Part shown: one piece after another, positions 47,921 to 57,393 of the stretch
Layout of the letters: each line of letters opens with the position of its first letter
How positions within the stretch are numbered: position 1 is the first letter of the stretch
DNA from: Mycolicibacterium chlorophenolicum
GTDB lineage: Bacteria; Actinomycetota; Actinomycetes; Mycobacteriales; Mycobacteriaceae
Direction: 5' to 3'
Assembly: GCF_001044235.1 (NCBI RefSeq)
Contig: NZ_JYNL01000064.1
Span: 62,001-126,000, forward strand
Length of the DNA stretch: 64,000 bases
The notes under the pieces: generated by a model
Seen by the model: the letters and a program-made list of their open reading frames with translations, nothing else
Database searches by the model: none
Told to the model about the DNA's origin: nothing
Position numbers and translations under genes: made by a program

Positions 47921-48991
47921 ATGAGACTCCCCGTGATGCCGCCGGTGTCGCCGATGCTCTCGAAGTCGGTCACCGAGATCCCGCCGGATGCCTGGTACGA
48001 GCCGAAGTGGGACGGGTTCCGGTCGATCCTGTTCCGTGACGGCGACGACGTGGAGCTCGGCAGCCGGAACGTTCGGCCGATGACGCGTTACTTCCCGGAG
48101 ATCGCGGCCGCGGCCCGGGCCGAACTGCCGCAGCGCTGCGTCATCGACGGCGAGATCGTCATCGCTTCGGGCGCGGGCCTGGACTTCGAGGCGCTGCAAC
48201 TGCGCCTGCATCCGGCCGCGTCGCGGGTGCGGATGCTGGCCGAGCAGACCCCGGCGGCGTTCATCGCGTTCGATCTGCTGGCGCTGGGTGAGCGTGACCT
48301 GACGGCGCTGCCGTTCGCCGAACGGCGGGCCGCGCTCGTCGACGCGCTGGCCGGGTGCGGGCCGACGTTCCACGTCACCCCGGCGACCACCGACCTGGCC
48401 ACCGCGCATCGCTGGTTCGATGAGTTCGAGGGTGCGGGTCTGGACGGCGTCGTCGCCAAGCCGCCGACGCTGCCCTACCAGCCCGACAAGCGGGTGATGT
48501 TCAAGATCAAGCATCAGCGCACCGCGGACTGCGTCGTCGCCGGGTACCGCCTGCACAAGTCGGGCCCGGACGCGATCGGGTCGCTGCTGCTGGGGCTCTA
48601 CGCCGCCGACGGATCGCTGGCGTCGGTCGGCGTCATCGGCGCGTTCCCGATGGCGCGCCGGCGCGCGCTGTTCACCGAGCTGCAGCCGCTGGTGACGACG
48701 TTCGACGAGCACCCGTGGAACTGGGCGGCGCACGTGGACCCGGACGTGGTGCGCCGCTACGGCGGCGGGTCCCGGTGGAACGCCGGTAAGGACCTGTCGT
48801 TCGTGCCGCTGCGCCCGGAGCGCGTCGTCGAGGTGCGCTACGACCACATGGAGGGCTCCCGATTCCGCCACACCGCGCAGTTCAACAGGTGGCGACCCGA
48901 CCGCGATCCGCGCTCCTGCACCTATGACCAACTCGACCGACCCGTCACTTTCCGGCTCACGGACATCGTTCCCGGTTTAGGGTCTGCGTGA
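47921..48991 (+). CDS. ligC2: ATP-dependent DNA ligase LigC (copy 2)
   Basis: 356 residues, same architecture as the first copy. Motif I: AWYEPKWDGFRSILF; then DGEIVIASG, FIAFDLLALGERDLT, GLDGVVAKPPTLPY and KIKHQRTADCVVAGY. C-terminal OB region with PERVVEVRYDHMEGSRFRHTAQF. The two LigC copies share the WRPDRDPxSCTxDQL end. No polymerase gene lies next to this copy. ATG 47921 after GGGAGTCG. Confidence 0.9.
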   Translation: MRLPVMPPVSPMLSKSVTEIPPDAWYEPKWDGFRSILFRDGDDVELGSRNVRPMTRYFPEIAAAARAELPQRCVIDGEIVIASGAGLDFEALQLRLHPAASRVRMLAEQTPAAFIAFDLLALGERDLTALPFAERRAALVDALAGCGPTFHVTPATTDLATAHRWFDEFEGAGLDGVVAKPPTLPYQPDKRVMFKIKHQRTADCVVAGYRLHKSGPDAIGSLLLGLYAADGSLASVGVIGAFPMARRRALFTELQPLVTTFDEHPWNWAAHVDPDVVRRYGGGSRWNAGKDLSFVPLRPERVVEVRYDHMEGSRFRHTAQFNRWRPDRDPRSCTYDQLDRPVTFRLTDIVPGLGSA

Positions 48992-49037
48992 AGCACGATC
49001 GGTGAAGAAGTCGCCGGCGGGCACGAGTGAGGACAGC

Positions 49038-51398
49038 GTGATCCAGCGGACCCATCTCCCCATCCCGACACCGCCCCGTACGGGGCTGATCACCTATGAC
49101 GCCAAAGACCCCGACACCAGCTATCCGCCGATCCAGCCGATCCGCCCGCCCGACGGCGCCCCGAACGTCCTGGTGATCCTGCTCGACGACGTCGGCTTCG
49201 GCGCGTCCAGCACATTCGGTGGCCCGTGCTCGACCCCGGTCGCGGAGCGGCTGGCCTCGAACGGACTGCGCTACAACCGTTTTCACACCACCGCGCTGTG
49301 CTCCCCGACTCGGCAGGCCCTGCTGACCGGGCGTAACCACCATTCGGCGGGCATGGGCGGGATCACCGAGATCGCCACCGGTGCGCCCGGGTACTGCTCG
49401 GTGCTGCCCAACACCATGTCGCCGATCGCGCGCACCCTGAAACTCAACGGCTACAACACCGCACAGTTCGGCAAGTGCCACGAGGTGCCGGTGTGGGAGA
49501 CCAGCCCGGTGGGGCCGTTCGACGCCTGGCCCTCCGGCGGCGGCGGGTTCGAGTACTTCTACGGGTTCATCGGCGGCGAGGCCAACCAGTGGTATCCGAC
49601 GCTGTTCGAGGGCACCAATCCGATCGAGGTGACCGGCACCCCGGAGGAGGGGTATCACTTCATGGCCGACATGACCGACAAGGCACTCGCCTGGATCGGT
49701 CAGCAGAAGGCGCTCGCCGCGGACAAGCCGTTCTTCGTCTACTTCGCCCCGGGCGCGACCCACGCCCCGCACCACGTCCCCAAGGAATGGGCCGACAAGT
49801 ATCGCGGCCGCTTCGACGATGGTTGGGATGCCCTGCGGGAGAGGACGTTCGCGCGCCAGAAGGAACTCGGGGTGATCCCGCCGGAGTGTGAGCTGACCGT
49901 GCGGCACGCCGAGATCCCGGCCTGGGACGACATGCCCGACGAGCTCAAGCCGGTGCTGCGCCGGCAGATGGAGGTCTACGCCGGTTTCCTCGAGTACGCC
50001 GACCATCACGTCGGCCTGCTCGTCGACGGCCTGCAGAGCCTCGGCGTGCTCGACGACACGCTGATCTACTACATCATCGGCGACAACGGCGCATCGGCCG
50101 AGGGCACGATCAACGGCACCTACAACGAGATGCTCAACTTCAACGGCATGGCGGCGATCGAGACCCCGCAGTTCATGGCCGACCGCATCGACCAGTTCGG
50201 CGGACCCGACTCCTACAACCACTACGCCGTCGGCTGGGCGCACGCGATGGACACGCCGTATCAGTGGACCAAGCAGGTGGCCTCCCACTGGGGCGGCACC
50301 CGCAACGGCACGATCGTGCACTGGCCCAACGCGATTCGTGCCAAGGGCGAGATGCGCTGGCAGTTCCACCATGTGATCGATGTGGCACCGACCATCCTGG
50401 AGGCCGCCGGACTGCCCGAGCCGCTGTTCGTCAACGGTGTACAGCAGCACCCCATCGAGGGGGTGAGCATGATGTACTCGTTCGACGACGCCGAGGCGGC
50501 GGATCGCCACGAGACCCAGTACTTCGAGATGCTGGGCAACCGCGGGATCTACCACAAGGGCTGGACGGCGGTGACGAAACACGGCACGCCGTGGCTCTTG
50601 GTGGGGGTGGACAAGCCTGCGTTCGACGACGACGTCTGGGAGCTCTACGACACCACCGCCGACTGGAGCCAGGCGCGGAATCTGGCCGCAGAGATGCCGG
50701 AGAAACTCCATGAGCTACAGAGACTCTGGTTGATCGAGGCCACCCGCTACAACGTGTTGCCGCTCGATGACGACACCGCCAGCCGGATGAACTCCGATCT
50801 GGCCGGGCGTCCGGTGCTGATCAGGGGCAACACCCAGCTGCTGTTCGCCGGCATGGGGCATCTCTCGGAGAACTGCGTGCTGAACTTGAAGAACAAGTCG
50901 CACTCGGTGACCGCGGAGATCGAGGTGCCCGATTCCGGGGCGCAGGGGGTGATCATCGCCCAGGGCGCCAGCATCGGCGGATGGAGTCTCTACGCCCACG
51001 ACGGCAAGCTGAAGTACTGCTACAACCTCGGCGGCATCAAGCACTTCTTCGCCGAGTCGGAGGGTCCGTTGCCGGCCGGAGATCATCAGGTGCGGATGGA
51101 GTTCGACTACCGCGGCGAGGGGCTGGGCGGCGGCGGCACGGTGCGGCTGTACGTCGACGGCGCCGAGGTCGGCACCGGCGAGGTCGAGGCGACACTGGCG
51201 ATGGTCTTCTCCGCCGACGACGGCTGCGACGTCGGACTCGATTCCGGGTCGGCGGTCTCCCCCGACTACCGCGCGGGCCAGACCGCGTTCACGGGGCGGG
51301 TCAAGGGCGTGCAGCTCGCGATCGCCGAGGCCGCCGTCGCCGAGAACCACCACGTCTCGCCGGAGGAGGCGCTGCGGGTGGCGATGGCACGGCAATAG
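49038..51398 (+). CDS. Arylsulfatase
   Basis: About 786 residues. Formylglycine motif CSPTR at Cys88, followed by LLTGR. Metal ligands: the Asp-Asp pair at 50-51 (VLVILLDDVGFG) and later DNGAS. The C-terminal 200 residues hold a beta-rich domain (ENCVLNLKNKSHSVTAEI...LYVDGAEVGTGEV). Length near 790 fits mycobacterial AtsB/AtsD-like enzymes. Hydrolyses sulfate esters and releases sulfate. Start GTG 49038 has GAGGAC upstream; GTG 49002 would add 12 residues. No signal peptide seen, so probably cytosolic. Confidence 0.9.
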   Translation: MIQRTHLPIPTPPRTGLITYDAKDPDTSYPPIQPIRPPDGAPNVLVILLDDVGFGASSTFGGPCSTPVAERLASNGLRYNRFHTTALCSPTRQALLTGRNHHSAGMGGITEIATGAPGYCSVLPNTMSPIARTLKLNGYNTAQFGKCHEVPVWETSPVGPFDAWPSGGGGFEYFYGFIGGEANQWYPTLFEGTNPIEVTGTPEEGYHFMADMTDKALAWIGQQKALAADKPFFVYFAPGATHAPHHVPKEWADKYRGRFDDGWDALRERTFARQKELGVIPPECELTVRHAEIPAWDDMPDELKPVLRRQMEVYAGFLEYADHHVGLLVDGLQSLGVLDDTLIYYIIGDNGASAEGTINGTYNEMLNFNGMAAIETPQFMADRIDQFGGPDSYNHYAVGWAHAMDTPYQWTKQVASHWGGTRNGTIVHWPNAIRAKGEMRWQFHHVIDVAPTILEAAGLPEPLFVNGVQQHPIEGVSMMYSFDDAEAADRHETQYFEMLGNRGIYHKGWTAVTKHGTPWLLVGVDKPAFDDDVWELYDTTADWSQARNLAAEMPEKLHELQRLWLIEATRYNVLPLDDDTASRMNSDLAGRPVLIRGNTQLLFAGMGHLSENCVLNLKNKSHSVTAEIEVPDSGAQGVIIAQGASIGGWSLYAHDGKLKYCYNLGGIKHFFAESEGPLPAGDHQVRMEFDYRGEGLGGGGTVRLYVDGAEVGTGEVEATLAMVFSADDGCDVGLDSGSAVSPDYRAGQTAFTGRVKGVQLAIAEAAVAENHHVSPEEALRVAMARQ

Positions 51399-51477
51399 CG
51401 GGTGGCAGTTCCCGGCGTCGACGCCGAGTTGCCGCCAAACGGGAATGGTGACGCCGGGCACAGTCTTGTAGCCGAGT

Positions 51478-52350
51478 ATGGACCTCGGAGTACACGTACC
51501 GATCTTCGACATCGACGGCGGAACCACCGCGATCGCCCCTGAGCTGGCCCGCGTCGGCGCTGCCGCGGAGGAGGCCGGGGCGACCTGGCTGTCGTTCATG
51601 GACCACTTCTTCCAGATCGAGCCCACCGGCCTGCCCGCCGAGGCACACATGCTGGAGGGCTACACGACCCTGGGCTTCCTCGCCGCACACACGTCGACGA
51701 TCAGCCTGGGGCTGCTCGTCACCGGGGTGACCTACCGGCATCCGGGCCTGCTCGCCAAGATCGTGACGACGGTCGACGTGCTGTCGGGCGGGCGCGCCGT
51801 CCTCGGCATCGGCGCCGCCTGGTTCGAACGGGAACACCAGGGACTCGGGGTCCCGTTCCCGCCGATCGCCGAGCGGTTCGAGCGCCTCGAGGAGGCTCTG
51901 CAGATCTGCGACCAGATGTGGGACCCGCAGAACAACGGGGCGTACCAGGGCAGGCACTACCAGCTCGCGGAGACGCTGTGCTCACCCCAGCCGATCAACA
52001 AGCCGAAGGTGATGATCGGTGGCGGCGGGGAGCGCAAGACGCTGCGCCTGGTCGCCCGCTATGGCGACGCGTGCAACCTGTTCGCCAGTTCACCCGACGA
52101 CGTGGCGCACAAGCTGGAGGTGCTGCGCCGGCACTGCGACGACGCCGGCCGCGACTACGGGTCGATCCGCAAGACCATCATGGCGAACAACCCGCGGCCG
52201 ACCCCGGAGACTCGCGACGAATTCGTGCGTGCGATGGCCGATTACGCGGCCCTCGGTGTGGACACCGTGATCGTGACGCCCACCGACGGCTCCCCGGCGG
52301 CGTGGATCGACGCCATGGCGCCGGCGGTGCGCCAGCTCGCCGACCTCTGA
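51478..52350 (+). CDS. Luciferase-like (LLM) F420-dependent oxidoreductase
   Basis: 290 residues, TIM-barrel LLM class. Family landmarks: DHFFQIEPTGLPAEAHMLEGYTTLGFLAAHT, GLLVTGVTYRHPGLLAKIVTTVDVLSGGRAVLGIGAAWFEREH, and PKVMIGGGGERKTLRLVARYGDACNLF. These enzymes use F420 or FMN; in mycobacteria they are mostly F420-dependent. Substrate unknown. The ATG at 51478 lacks a clear ribosome-binding site. Confidence 0.87.
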   Translation: MDLGVHVPIFDIDGGTTAIAPELARVGAAAEEAGATWLSFMDHFFQIEPTGLPAEAHMLEGYTTLGFLAAHTSTISLGLLVTGVTYRHPGLLAKIVTTVDVLSGGRAVLGIGAAWFEREHQGLGVPFPPIAERFERLEEALQICDQMWDPQNNGAYQGRHYQLAETLCSPQPINKPKVMIGGGGERKTLRLVARYGDACNLFASSPDDVAHKLEVLRRHCDDAGRDYGSIRKTIMANNPRPTPETRDEFVRAMADYAALGVDTVIVTPTDGSPAAWIDAMAPAVRQLADL

Positions 52351-52359
52351 CCTGAGCCC

Positions 52360-52421
52360 CGCGAGCAGACGCAAACTCGCGCCATTTGGCCGAGATTCGC
52401 AGGACTTTGCGTCTGCTCGCG
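52360..52421. repeat. Intergenic long palindrome (GCGAGCAGACGCAAA type)
   Basis: CGCGAGCAGACGCAAA (52360-52375) is perfectly complementary to TTTGCGTCTGCTCGCG (52406-52421), a 16-bp stem with a 30-base loop. It lies between two same-strand genes, after the LLM gene stop (52350). I recall that GCGAGCAGACGCAAA-type palindromes recur in intergenic spaces of fast-growing mycobacteria. It could end transcription. Confidence 0.6.
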
Positions 52422-52466
52422 AGAGGTTCTTGACCTGAAGCATCGTTGAGGTTGCAGCCTGAAGGC

Positions 52467-53114
52467 ATGAAACAGGTATTGAGCGATCTCTACGAAACCC
52501 GCACCGACTCACCGTTTCCGGGGCTGACCACCCACGCCTACCTCTGGACGCCGGCGAACATCCTGTTCTACTCCCCGGCCAGCGAGGCGGATTTCGACGG
52601 ACTCGACCGCCTCGGCGGCGTCACCCACCACTACCTCAGCCATCGCGACGAGGCCGGGCCCATGCTCGCGCGCATCGCCGAGCGTTTCGAGTCCACCCTG
52701 CACGCCCCTGCTGGGGATCTCGCCGACATCACCAGACACGCCCATGTCGACGTACCGGTGACGGGACGCTACACCGACACCAACGGCGTCGAGATCATCC
52801 CGACCCCGGGCCATTCCCCGGGCAGCGTCTGCTACCTGGTGCCCGGCGCCGAGGGCCGCTACCTGTTCACCGGCGACACTCTGGTGCGCACCGAACAGGG
52901 CGGGTGGTGGGCCGGCTACATCGACAGCTTCCACACGTCCAGCGATGCGGAGAAGATCGCCGAGAGCCTGCGGACACTCGCCGAGCTCTCCCCGGATGTG
53001 TTGATCTCCAGCGCTTTTCAGGGTGACTCCGCGGTGCACCGCATCGAACCGGCACACTGGCGAGGTCACATCGCGCACGCGATCGCGGGCCTTCCTACTG
53101 CTGCGCGAACATAG
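52467..53114 (+). CDS. Metallo-beta-lactamase-fold protein
   Basis: 215 residues, MBL fold. The classical HxHxDH motif is altered: the site is VTHHYLSHRDEAGP, while the third ligands remain (IIPTPGHSPGSVCYLV with His, and FTGDTLV with Asp). So metal use is doubtful. The fold suggests a hydrolase. Located between the LLM gene and the microcompartment operon, with its 3' end overlapping the reactivase gene end by 20 bases. Confidence 0.78.
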   Translation: MKQVLSDLYETRTDSPFPGLTTHAYLWTPANILFYSPASEADFDGLDRLGGVTHHYLSHRDEAGPMLARIAERFESTLHAPAGDLADITRHAHVDVPVTGRYTDTNGVEIIPTPGHSPGSVCYLVPGAEGRYLFTGDTLVRTEQGGWWAGYIDSFHTSSDAEKIAESLRTLAELSPDVLISSAFQGDSAVHRIEPAHWRGHIAHAIAGLPTAART

Positions 53115-54795
53115 CGACCAGCCCGCGCGCCACCGCGAACCGCGGCCCGTGCACGCCGTCGATGTCGGCGCGCCCGACCACCACCCGTAGCGGCCGCAGC
53201 GCCTCGGAGACCGTGCGCATCAACTCGTCGTCCAGCGCGCCACCGCCGGCCAGCACCAACGCATCCGGCGGATCGTCGAACGCGGTCAGGCACCGCGCGA
53301 TGTTCGCCGCGACGGTCTCCTGCTTGATCGCCAACCGCAGGCTGCGCCACTCCTCGGCGGCGAGCCTGTTCGAGAACGGCACCAGGCCCGCACTGCCGCG
53401 CGTGCACAGTCGGCCGATCGCGTCCGACGCCGCCGGCGAGTTCAGGAACACCCGCCGCCCGTCCTCCTCGTGCGCGACGTGCGGGCCCTCCACCCGCACC
53501 GCCGGTGTGCGTTTCACCGTCTCGGCCAGCGCCTGGGGGATGCCGAGCACGCGGGCGATCGCGACGGTGATCGACTCCCCCGCCCCTGCCGCGACGACGG
53601 TCTTCTCGTCGCCGATGAGATCGACGGTGCCGCCGCCGATATCGCACACCATCGATCCGGGCGGGAAGCCCGGCGTGGTGCGGGCACCCCACGCCGCGGC
53701 CAGCGGTTCCGAACTCAGCGTGCGGGCCGGCCGCCCCGTCAACTCGCTCAGCGTGTCCGCCGCGTCGGCAGCCTCCTCGGCGGCCAGCAACGCGACGACG
53801 GTGCCCTGCGCGTCCGCGACGCCGCGCCGCAGCCACGCGCCGCTGTCGATGGCCGCCAGGTTCGTGAAGAACGCGTCGTGCACGGCCAGGCCCTGCGCCG
53901 CGGTCGGAACCGACTGCAGCCGAACGTGTTCGACGATGCCGGGCGCCGAGCGGCGCAGCACCGCGTGCGCCTGGGCGGGCGTGTACCGCACCGTCCGGCC
54001 GTCGGCGCGGATGTCGACGTGATCGCCGTCGGCATCGGGCGGGGCGGACGCGTCGGTGCGGGGCGTCACCGCGATGGCCGCCGAATCGGCCAGTTCCCGA
54101 CAGAAGTCGGCGACCTCGTGCAGGCTCTCGACAGGCAGGCCCAGCGCCGCGGACAGCGCGATCGGATCGGCCATCGCCCGGTACGCGCGGCCCTCCTCGA
54201 CCACTTCCACCGCGATCAGCGCACCCGGCGCCAGACCCTCGACGTCGGCCTCGTCGACCACCGGCACGTCGATCGGAATCCGGTTGCGGATCAACACCGC
54301 ATCGTCCTGCGCCGCGACCACGCCGACGATCCGCCAACCCCGGTCGACCGCCGCGCCGATCTCCCGGGCCGCCACCTCGAAGTCGGTGACCGCGTCGACG
54401 GACACGACCACGGGCTCCCCGGTCGCAGAGGCCGCCAGATCGGTCAGACGCACGTGGCGCCCGACCCCGTGACCGGCACCGGCCGGCGTGCTCGCATCCG
54501 GGCGGCGCAGGCTGCGCACCGGGGACGACGGAGAGTAGGCCGGCGGAATCGGCGCGGTCGCGGTGTCCACGGGCCGCAGCGCCGACAACAACAACTCGTC
54601 GGCGCGCAGGCCGGCGTCGACCTCGATCCTGTGCAGCAGAGCGGCCGCGCCGTGCAGCGACTCCGGGCTGCCCTTACGGCCCCGGGTGGGCGCCTGCCCG
54701 TGCGCGACGGTGCTGACGCCGCCGCCGTCCACCCGCGCCAGCAGGATCTCGGTGGTGTGGTTGCCGACGTCGATGCCGGCGACCGTGCGGATCAA
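53095..54795 (-). CDS. Diol-dehydratase reactivase, large subunit (DdrA/PduG-like)
   Basis: 566 residues, actin/Hsp70-like ATPase. It starts VAGIDVGNHTTEILLA (phosphate-1 motif) and has MVCDIGGGTVDLIG (phosphate-2) and VLAGGGALDDEL (adenosine site). DdrA exchanges damaged cobalamin for fresh coenzyme on inactivated dehydratase. The small partner (DdrB/PduH) is not in the window. The gene starts overlapping the small dehydratase subunit (ATGA), so it is the fourth gene of the minus-strand operon. Confidence 0.93.
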   Translation of the reverse strand: MIRTVAGIDVGNHTTEILLARVDGGGVSTVAHGQAPTRGRKGSPESLHGAAALLHRIEVDAGLRADELLLSALRPVDTATAPIPPAYSPSSPVRSLRRPDASTPAGAGHGVGRHVRLTDLAASATGEPVVVSVDAVTDFEVAAREIGAAVDRGWRIVGVVAAQDDAVLIRNRIPIDVPVVDEADVEGLAPGALIAVEVVEEGRAYRAMADPIALSAALGLPVESLHEVADFCRELADSAAIAVTPRTDASAPPDADGDHVDIRADGRTVRYTPAQAHAVLRRSAPGIVEHVRLQSVPTAAQGLAVHDAFFTNLAAIDSGAWLRRGVADAQGTVVALLAAEEAADAADTLSELTGRPARTLSSEPLAAAWGARTTPGFPPGSMVCDIGGGTVDLIGDEKTVVAAGAGESITVAIARVLGIPQALAETVKRTPAVRVEGPHVAHEEDGRRVFLNSPAASDAIGRLCTRGSAGLVPFSNRLAAEEWRSLRLAIKQETVAANIARCLTAFDDPPDALVLAGGGALDDELMRTVSEALRPLRVVVGRADIDGVHGPRFAVARGLVAMFAQQ

Positions 54796-55133
54796 CGCAG
54801 CAGGCCGCGGCGGGCGTAGGCGGCGGCGGCCTGCTCCACCAGGGCCGCGCAGCGCGGTGCACCGCGGTCGATCAGCGAGGTGCGCAGCACCTCGAGCTCG
54901 GCGGCGGTCGACCGGTGGGGACGCAGCGCCTCGTAGAGCGCCATCACCTCTTCGTCGTCGATCGTCGCGAGTTCGGCTGCGCGCCGGAAGTTCTCGGCGA
55001 GCTGCGGGTTGCCGCCCCGTTCAGCGACGGCGGCCTGCCGATCCAGCGCGGCCGGGTCCATCCGCAGATCCGCCAGCCCCAGCTTGCCGTCGACGGCGTT
55101 GTCCACGGTGATGTCCACTGTGATGTCGGTCAT
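54792..55133 (-). CDS. Diol/glycerol dehydratase small subunit (PduE-like)
   Basis: 113 residues, gamma subunit of the B12-dependent dehydratase. The conserved C-terminal block is AENFRRAAELATIDDEEVMALYEALRPHRSTAAE. Compared with enteric PduE (about 170 residues) the N-terminus is shorter and lacks a visible encapsulation helix; it starts with VDITVD repeats. It overlaps the fused large-medium subunit by four bases and the reactivase by four. Confidence 0.92.
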   Translation of the reverse strand: MTDITVDITVDNAVDGKLGLADLRMDPAALDRQAAVAERGGNPQLAENFRRAAELATIDDEEVMALYEALRPHRSTAAELEVLRTSLIDRGAPRCAALVEQAAAAYARRGLLR

Positions 55134-57370
55134 GGCAGTTCCACCTTCACCGTCACCGGGGCTTCACCGGGTTCGCACGCCGCCCGTTCCAAGGCCACCA
55201 GCGCGACGGCGCGGGCGTGGTACCGGGCGGAGATCGACTCGTCGGTGCCTCCGGTGAAGATCGGCACCGGGGCCATCCCCTTGGCGTGCCGGGCCGCGTT
55301 CTTGCCCAGCTCGCGATACTGCGCGGCGGTGAGCAGCGGCGCCACGCTGAACAACTCGAGGTTCGCCAGCGGGGCCAGGTCACGGCGGTGGATCAGCGCG
55401 GTGCCCTTGCCCTGCAGCCCGATTCCGATGCCCGAGCCGGACAGCCGCGCGGCGGTCAGCCCGATCATGCCGACATCGATCGTGGAGCGCACCCGCACCG
55501 TGCGCGCGACACAGCCCTCCTCCTCCAGGCCCGCCGAGATCTGCCGCAGCACCTCGCCGATGGTCAGCCCGCACAGGCTCAGCCACACGCTGCGGCCCCA
55601 GGCCGGCGACAGCCCGATGCACACCTCGCGGGGATCGCTTCCCTGCCGGGCCGGTTCGACGTCGGTCACGACGAGATGACCGCGGTGCTCCTCCTGGTCG
55701 GCGGTCAGCTCGGCGCTGCTGCGCGCCTGCCGGATCCCGTCGATCTCGGTTCGCCGGGCGTCGGTCAGCGCGTAACCCGTTGCCGGACCGCTGTAGTCGT
55801 TGGGGTCGGTGAGCTTGGACAGCACCTGGAACTGCTCGTCGAAGATGGCCGAGGTCTGCAACTGGTCACCCTTGAGCCGTTCCCGGGTCAGGGTGGTGAT
55901 CGCCTCGGCCTCGTCGGTGAAGCCGGTGCGGTGCAGCGAGGCGATGACGTCGAACACCGTCAACTGCTTGGCCTCGATGGACGCCGCGGCCTCGGTCACC
56001 ATCTTGGGGTGGCCCGGAGGCAGGTCGCGGGAACCGTTGGCCGCCACCACCTGCTCCACTCGCGCGTCGTCGTAGTCGGCCAGGCCGAGGTCGCGGTACA
56101 CCGCCTGAACCGCCTTGGCGGCGCGGCGGCGCACCGCCTCGAGATGGTCCGGGGAGACGGTGCGCAGGCCGCCGTCGGCGCCCCAGTCGCGCTGCAGGAC
56201 CAGGAAGTCGTCCATGTCGTCGGAGTTGAAGTTCGACAGCGCGAAGGCGTTGTCGTAGCGCGGGATCGACCCGAAGCCCGAGAAGATGAAGTCGGCACCG
56301 GCCAGCAGCACGGGCAGGGTGTGGGCGCTGCGGCGGATGTCCGATTCGGAGATCAGGTTGTCGTTGCCCGCGCACGACTCCAGGTCGCGCATCATCACCA
56401 TCAGGTTCTCGGCGAGCAGTTCCTTCATGCCTTCGGGCACCGACGCGACCACACCGACGCCGTCGATGCCGCCGTTCTGCACCCCCTGCGATCCGAGCGC
56501 CCGGGCCAGCGACACACACCGCGACTCCAGATACAGGATCGAGCACTGCTCCGCGGCGCCCATCAACACCTCGGCCCCGCCGCCGCTGGTGACCCGCATC
56601 TTCAGTCCCCGTGACGCGTACGCCGAGGTGAGAATCGCCTTGCTGAACGGGGTGTCGTCGCCGTCGACGAACACCTGCTCGGTGCCGTAGATCGAGATGG
56701 TCTCGGCGTAGCTGGTCAGCCCGCGCAGACCCAGGCGCAACTCCAGGGCCTCCTCGATCGAGCACTGCGCCATCGCGCCCGGGGTGCCGACCTGCGAGCC
56801 GATCAGCAGTGCGACCGCGTTCGACGGGGCGTCGCCGAGGACCGGCACCGTCGTCTCGACCTCGCGGAACCCGTAGGCGACGGCGCTGGCCGCGTCGGCG
56901 GCGATCAGCAGCGGGTCGTCGAGCTGGTTGGTGACGTGGGCCTGGTTGCTCGGGGTCCGGCGGGCGCGCATCTTGGCCATCGCCATCTGCATCTCGACCG
57001 GCGACATCAGGGCGATCACCCGGGCCAGCTTGGCGGGGGTGGTGCCGCCGATCAGCCGCACCACCTCCGCCCGCGGGACGTTGATGTCGACCGCCATCCG
57101 TGCCAGCGTCACGTCGTCGAGGGCCATCGCCTCCTCGGCGACCGCGAGATCGATGCCGTAGCGGGCGATGAACTCGTCGATCACGTCGAACTCGCCGGCG
57201 CCTTTGCCGTCGAGCTCGACGACCTCGCCCCCGCGCGTCACCAGCGAGGGCAAGGGGTCCTGGGGGCTGCTCATCGCGACCAGACCGAGCCGGGCGTCCG
57301 GGACGCTGAACCCGTCGAGGTTGACCGGCTTCGAGTTCAGTACCCGGAATCGGCCCAGCTCGTCTGCCAC
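55130..57370 (-). CDS. B12-dependent diol dehydratase, large and medium subunits fused (PduC-PduD)
   Basis: 746 residues, starting GTG 57370 with AGGAGG seven bases upstream. Residues 1-545 correspond to PduC and about 560-746 to PduD (GLSPAWGRSVWLSLCGLTIG...LSGSGIGIGLQGKGTALIH...NLELFSVAPLL). Catalytic positions, offset by two from K. oxytoca PddA from memory: Gln143 (141), His145 (143), Glu172 (170), Glu223 (221), Asp337 (335) are conserved. But Ser301 is replaced by Asp303 and Gln336 by Asn338. Those two positions govern substrate size in the Klebsiella enzyme. Fusion removes the free N-terminus of PduD that normally carries an encapsulation helix. Confidence 0.94.
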   Translation of the reverse strand: MADELGRFRVLNSKPVNLDGFSVPDARLGLVAMSSPQDPLPSLVTRGGEVVELDGKGAGEFDVIDEFIARYGIDLAVAEEAMALDDVTLARMAVDINVPRAEVVRLIGGTTPAKLARVIALMSPVEMQMAMAKMRARRTPSNQAHVTNQLDDPLLIAADAASAVAYGFREVETTVPVLGDAPSNAVALLIGSQVGTPGAMAQCSIEEALELRLGLRGLTSYAETISIYGTEQVFVDGDDTPFSKAILTSAYASRGLKMRVTSGGGAEVLMGAAEQCSILYLESRCVSLARALGSQGVQNGGIDGVGVVASVPEGMKELLAENLMVMMRDLESCAGNDNLISESDIRRSAHTLPVLLAGADFIFSGFGSIPRYDNAFALSNFNSDDMDDFLVLQRDWGADGGLRTVSPDHLEAVRRRAAKAVQAVYRDLGLADYDDARVEQVVAANGSRDLPPGHPKMVTEAAASIEAKQLTVFDVIASLHRTGFTDEAEAITTLTRERLKGDQLQTSAIFDEQFQVLSKLTDPNDYSGPATGYALTDARRTEIDGIRQARSSAELTADQEEHRGHLVVTDVEPARQGSDPREVCIGLSPAWGRSVWLSLCGLTIGEVLRQISAGLEEEGCVARTVRVRSTIDVGMIGLTAARLSGSGIGIGLQGKGTALIHRRDLAPLANLELFSVAPLLTAAQYRELGKNAARHAKGMAPVPIFTGGTDESISARYHARAVALVALERAACEPGEAPVTVKVELP

Positions 57371-57393
57371 GAAGGCCTCCTGTTCGCGGACTG

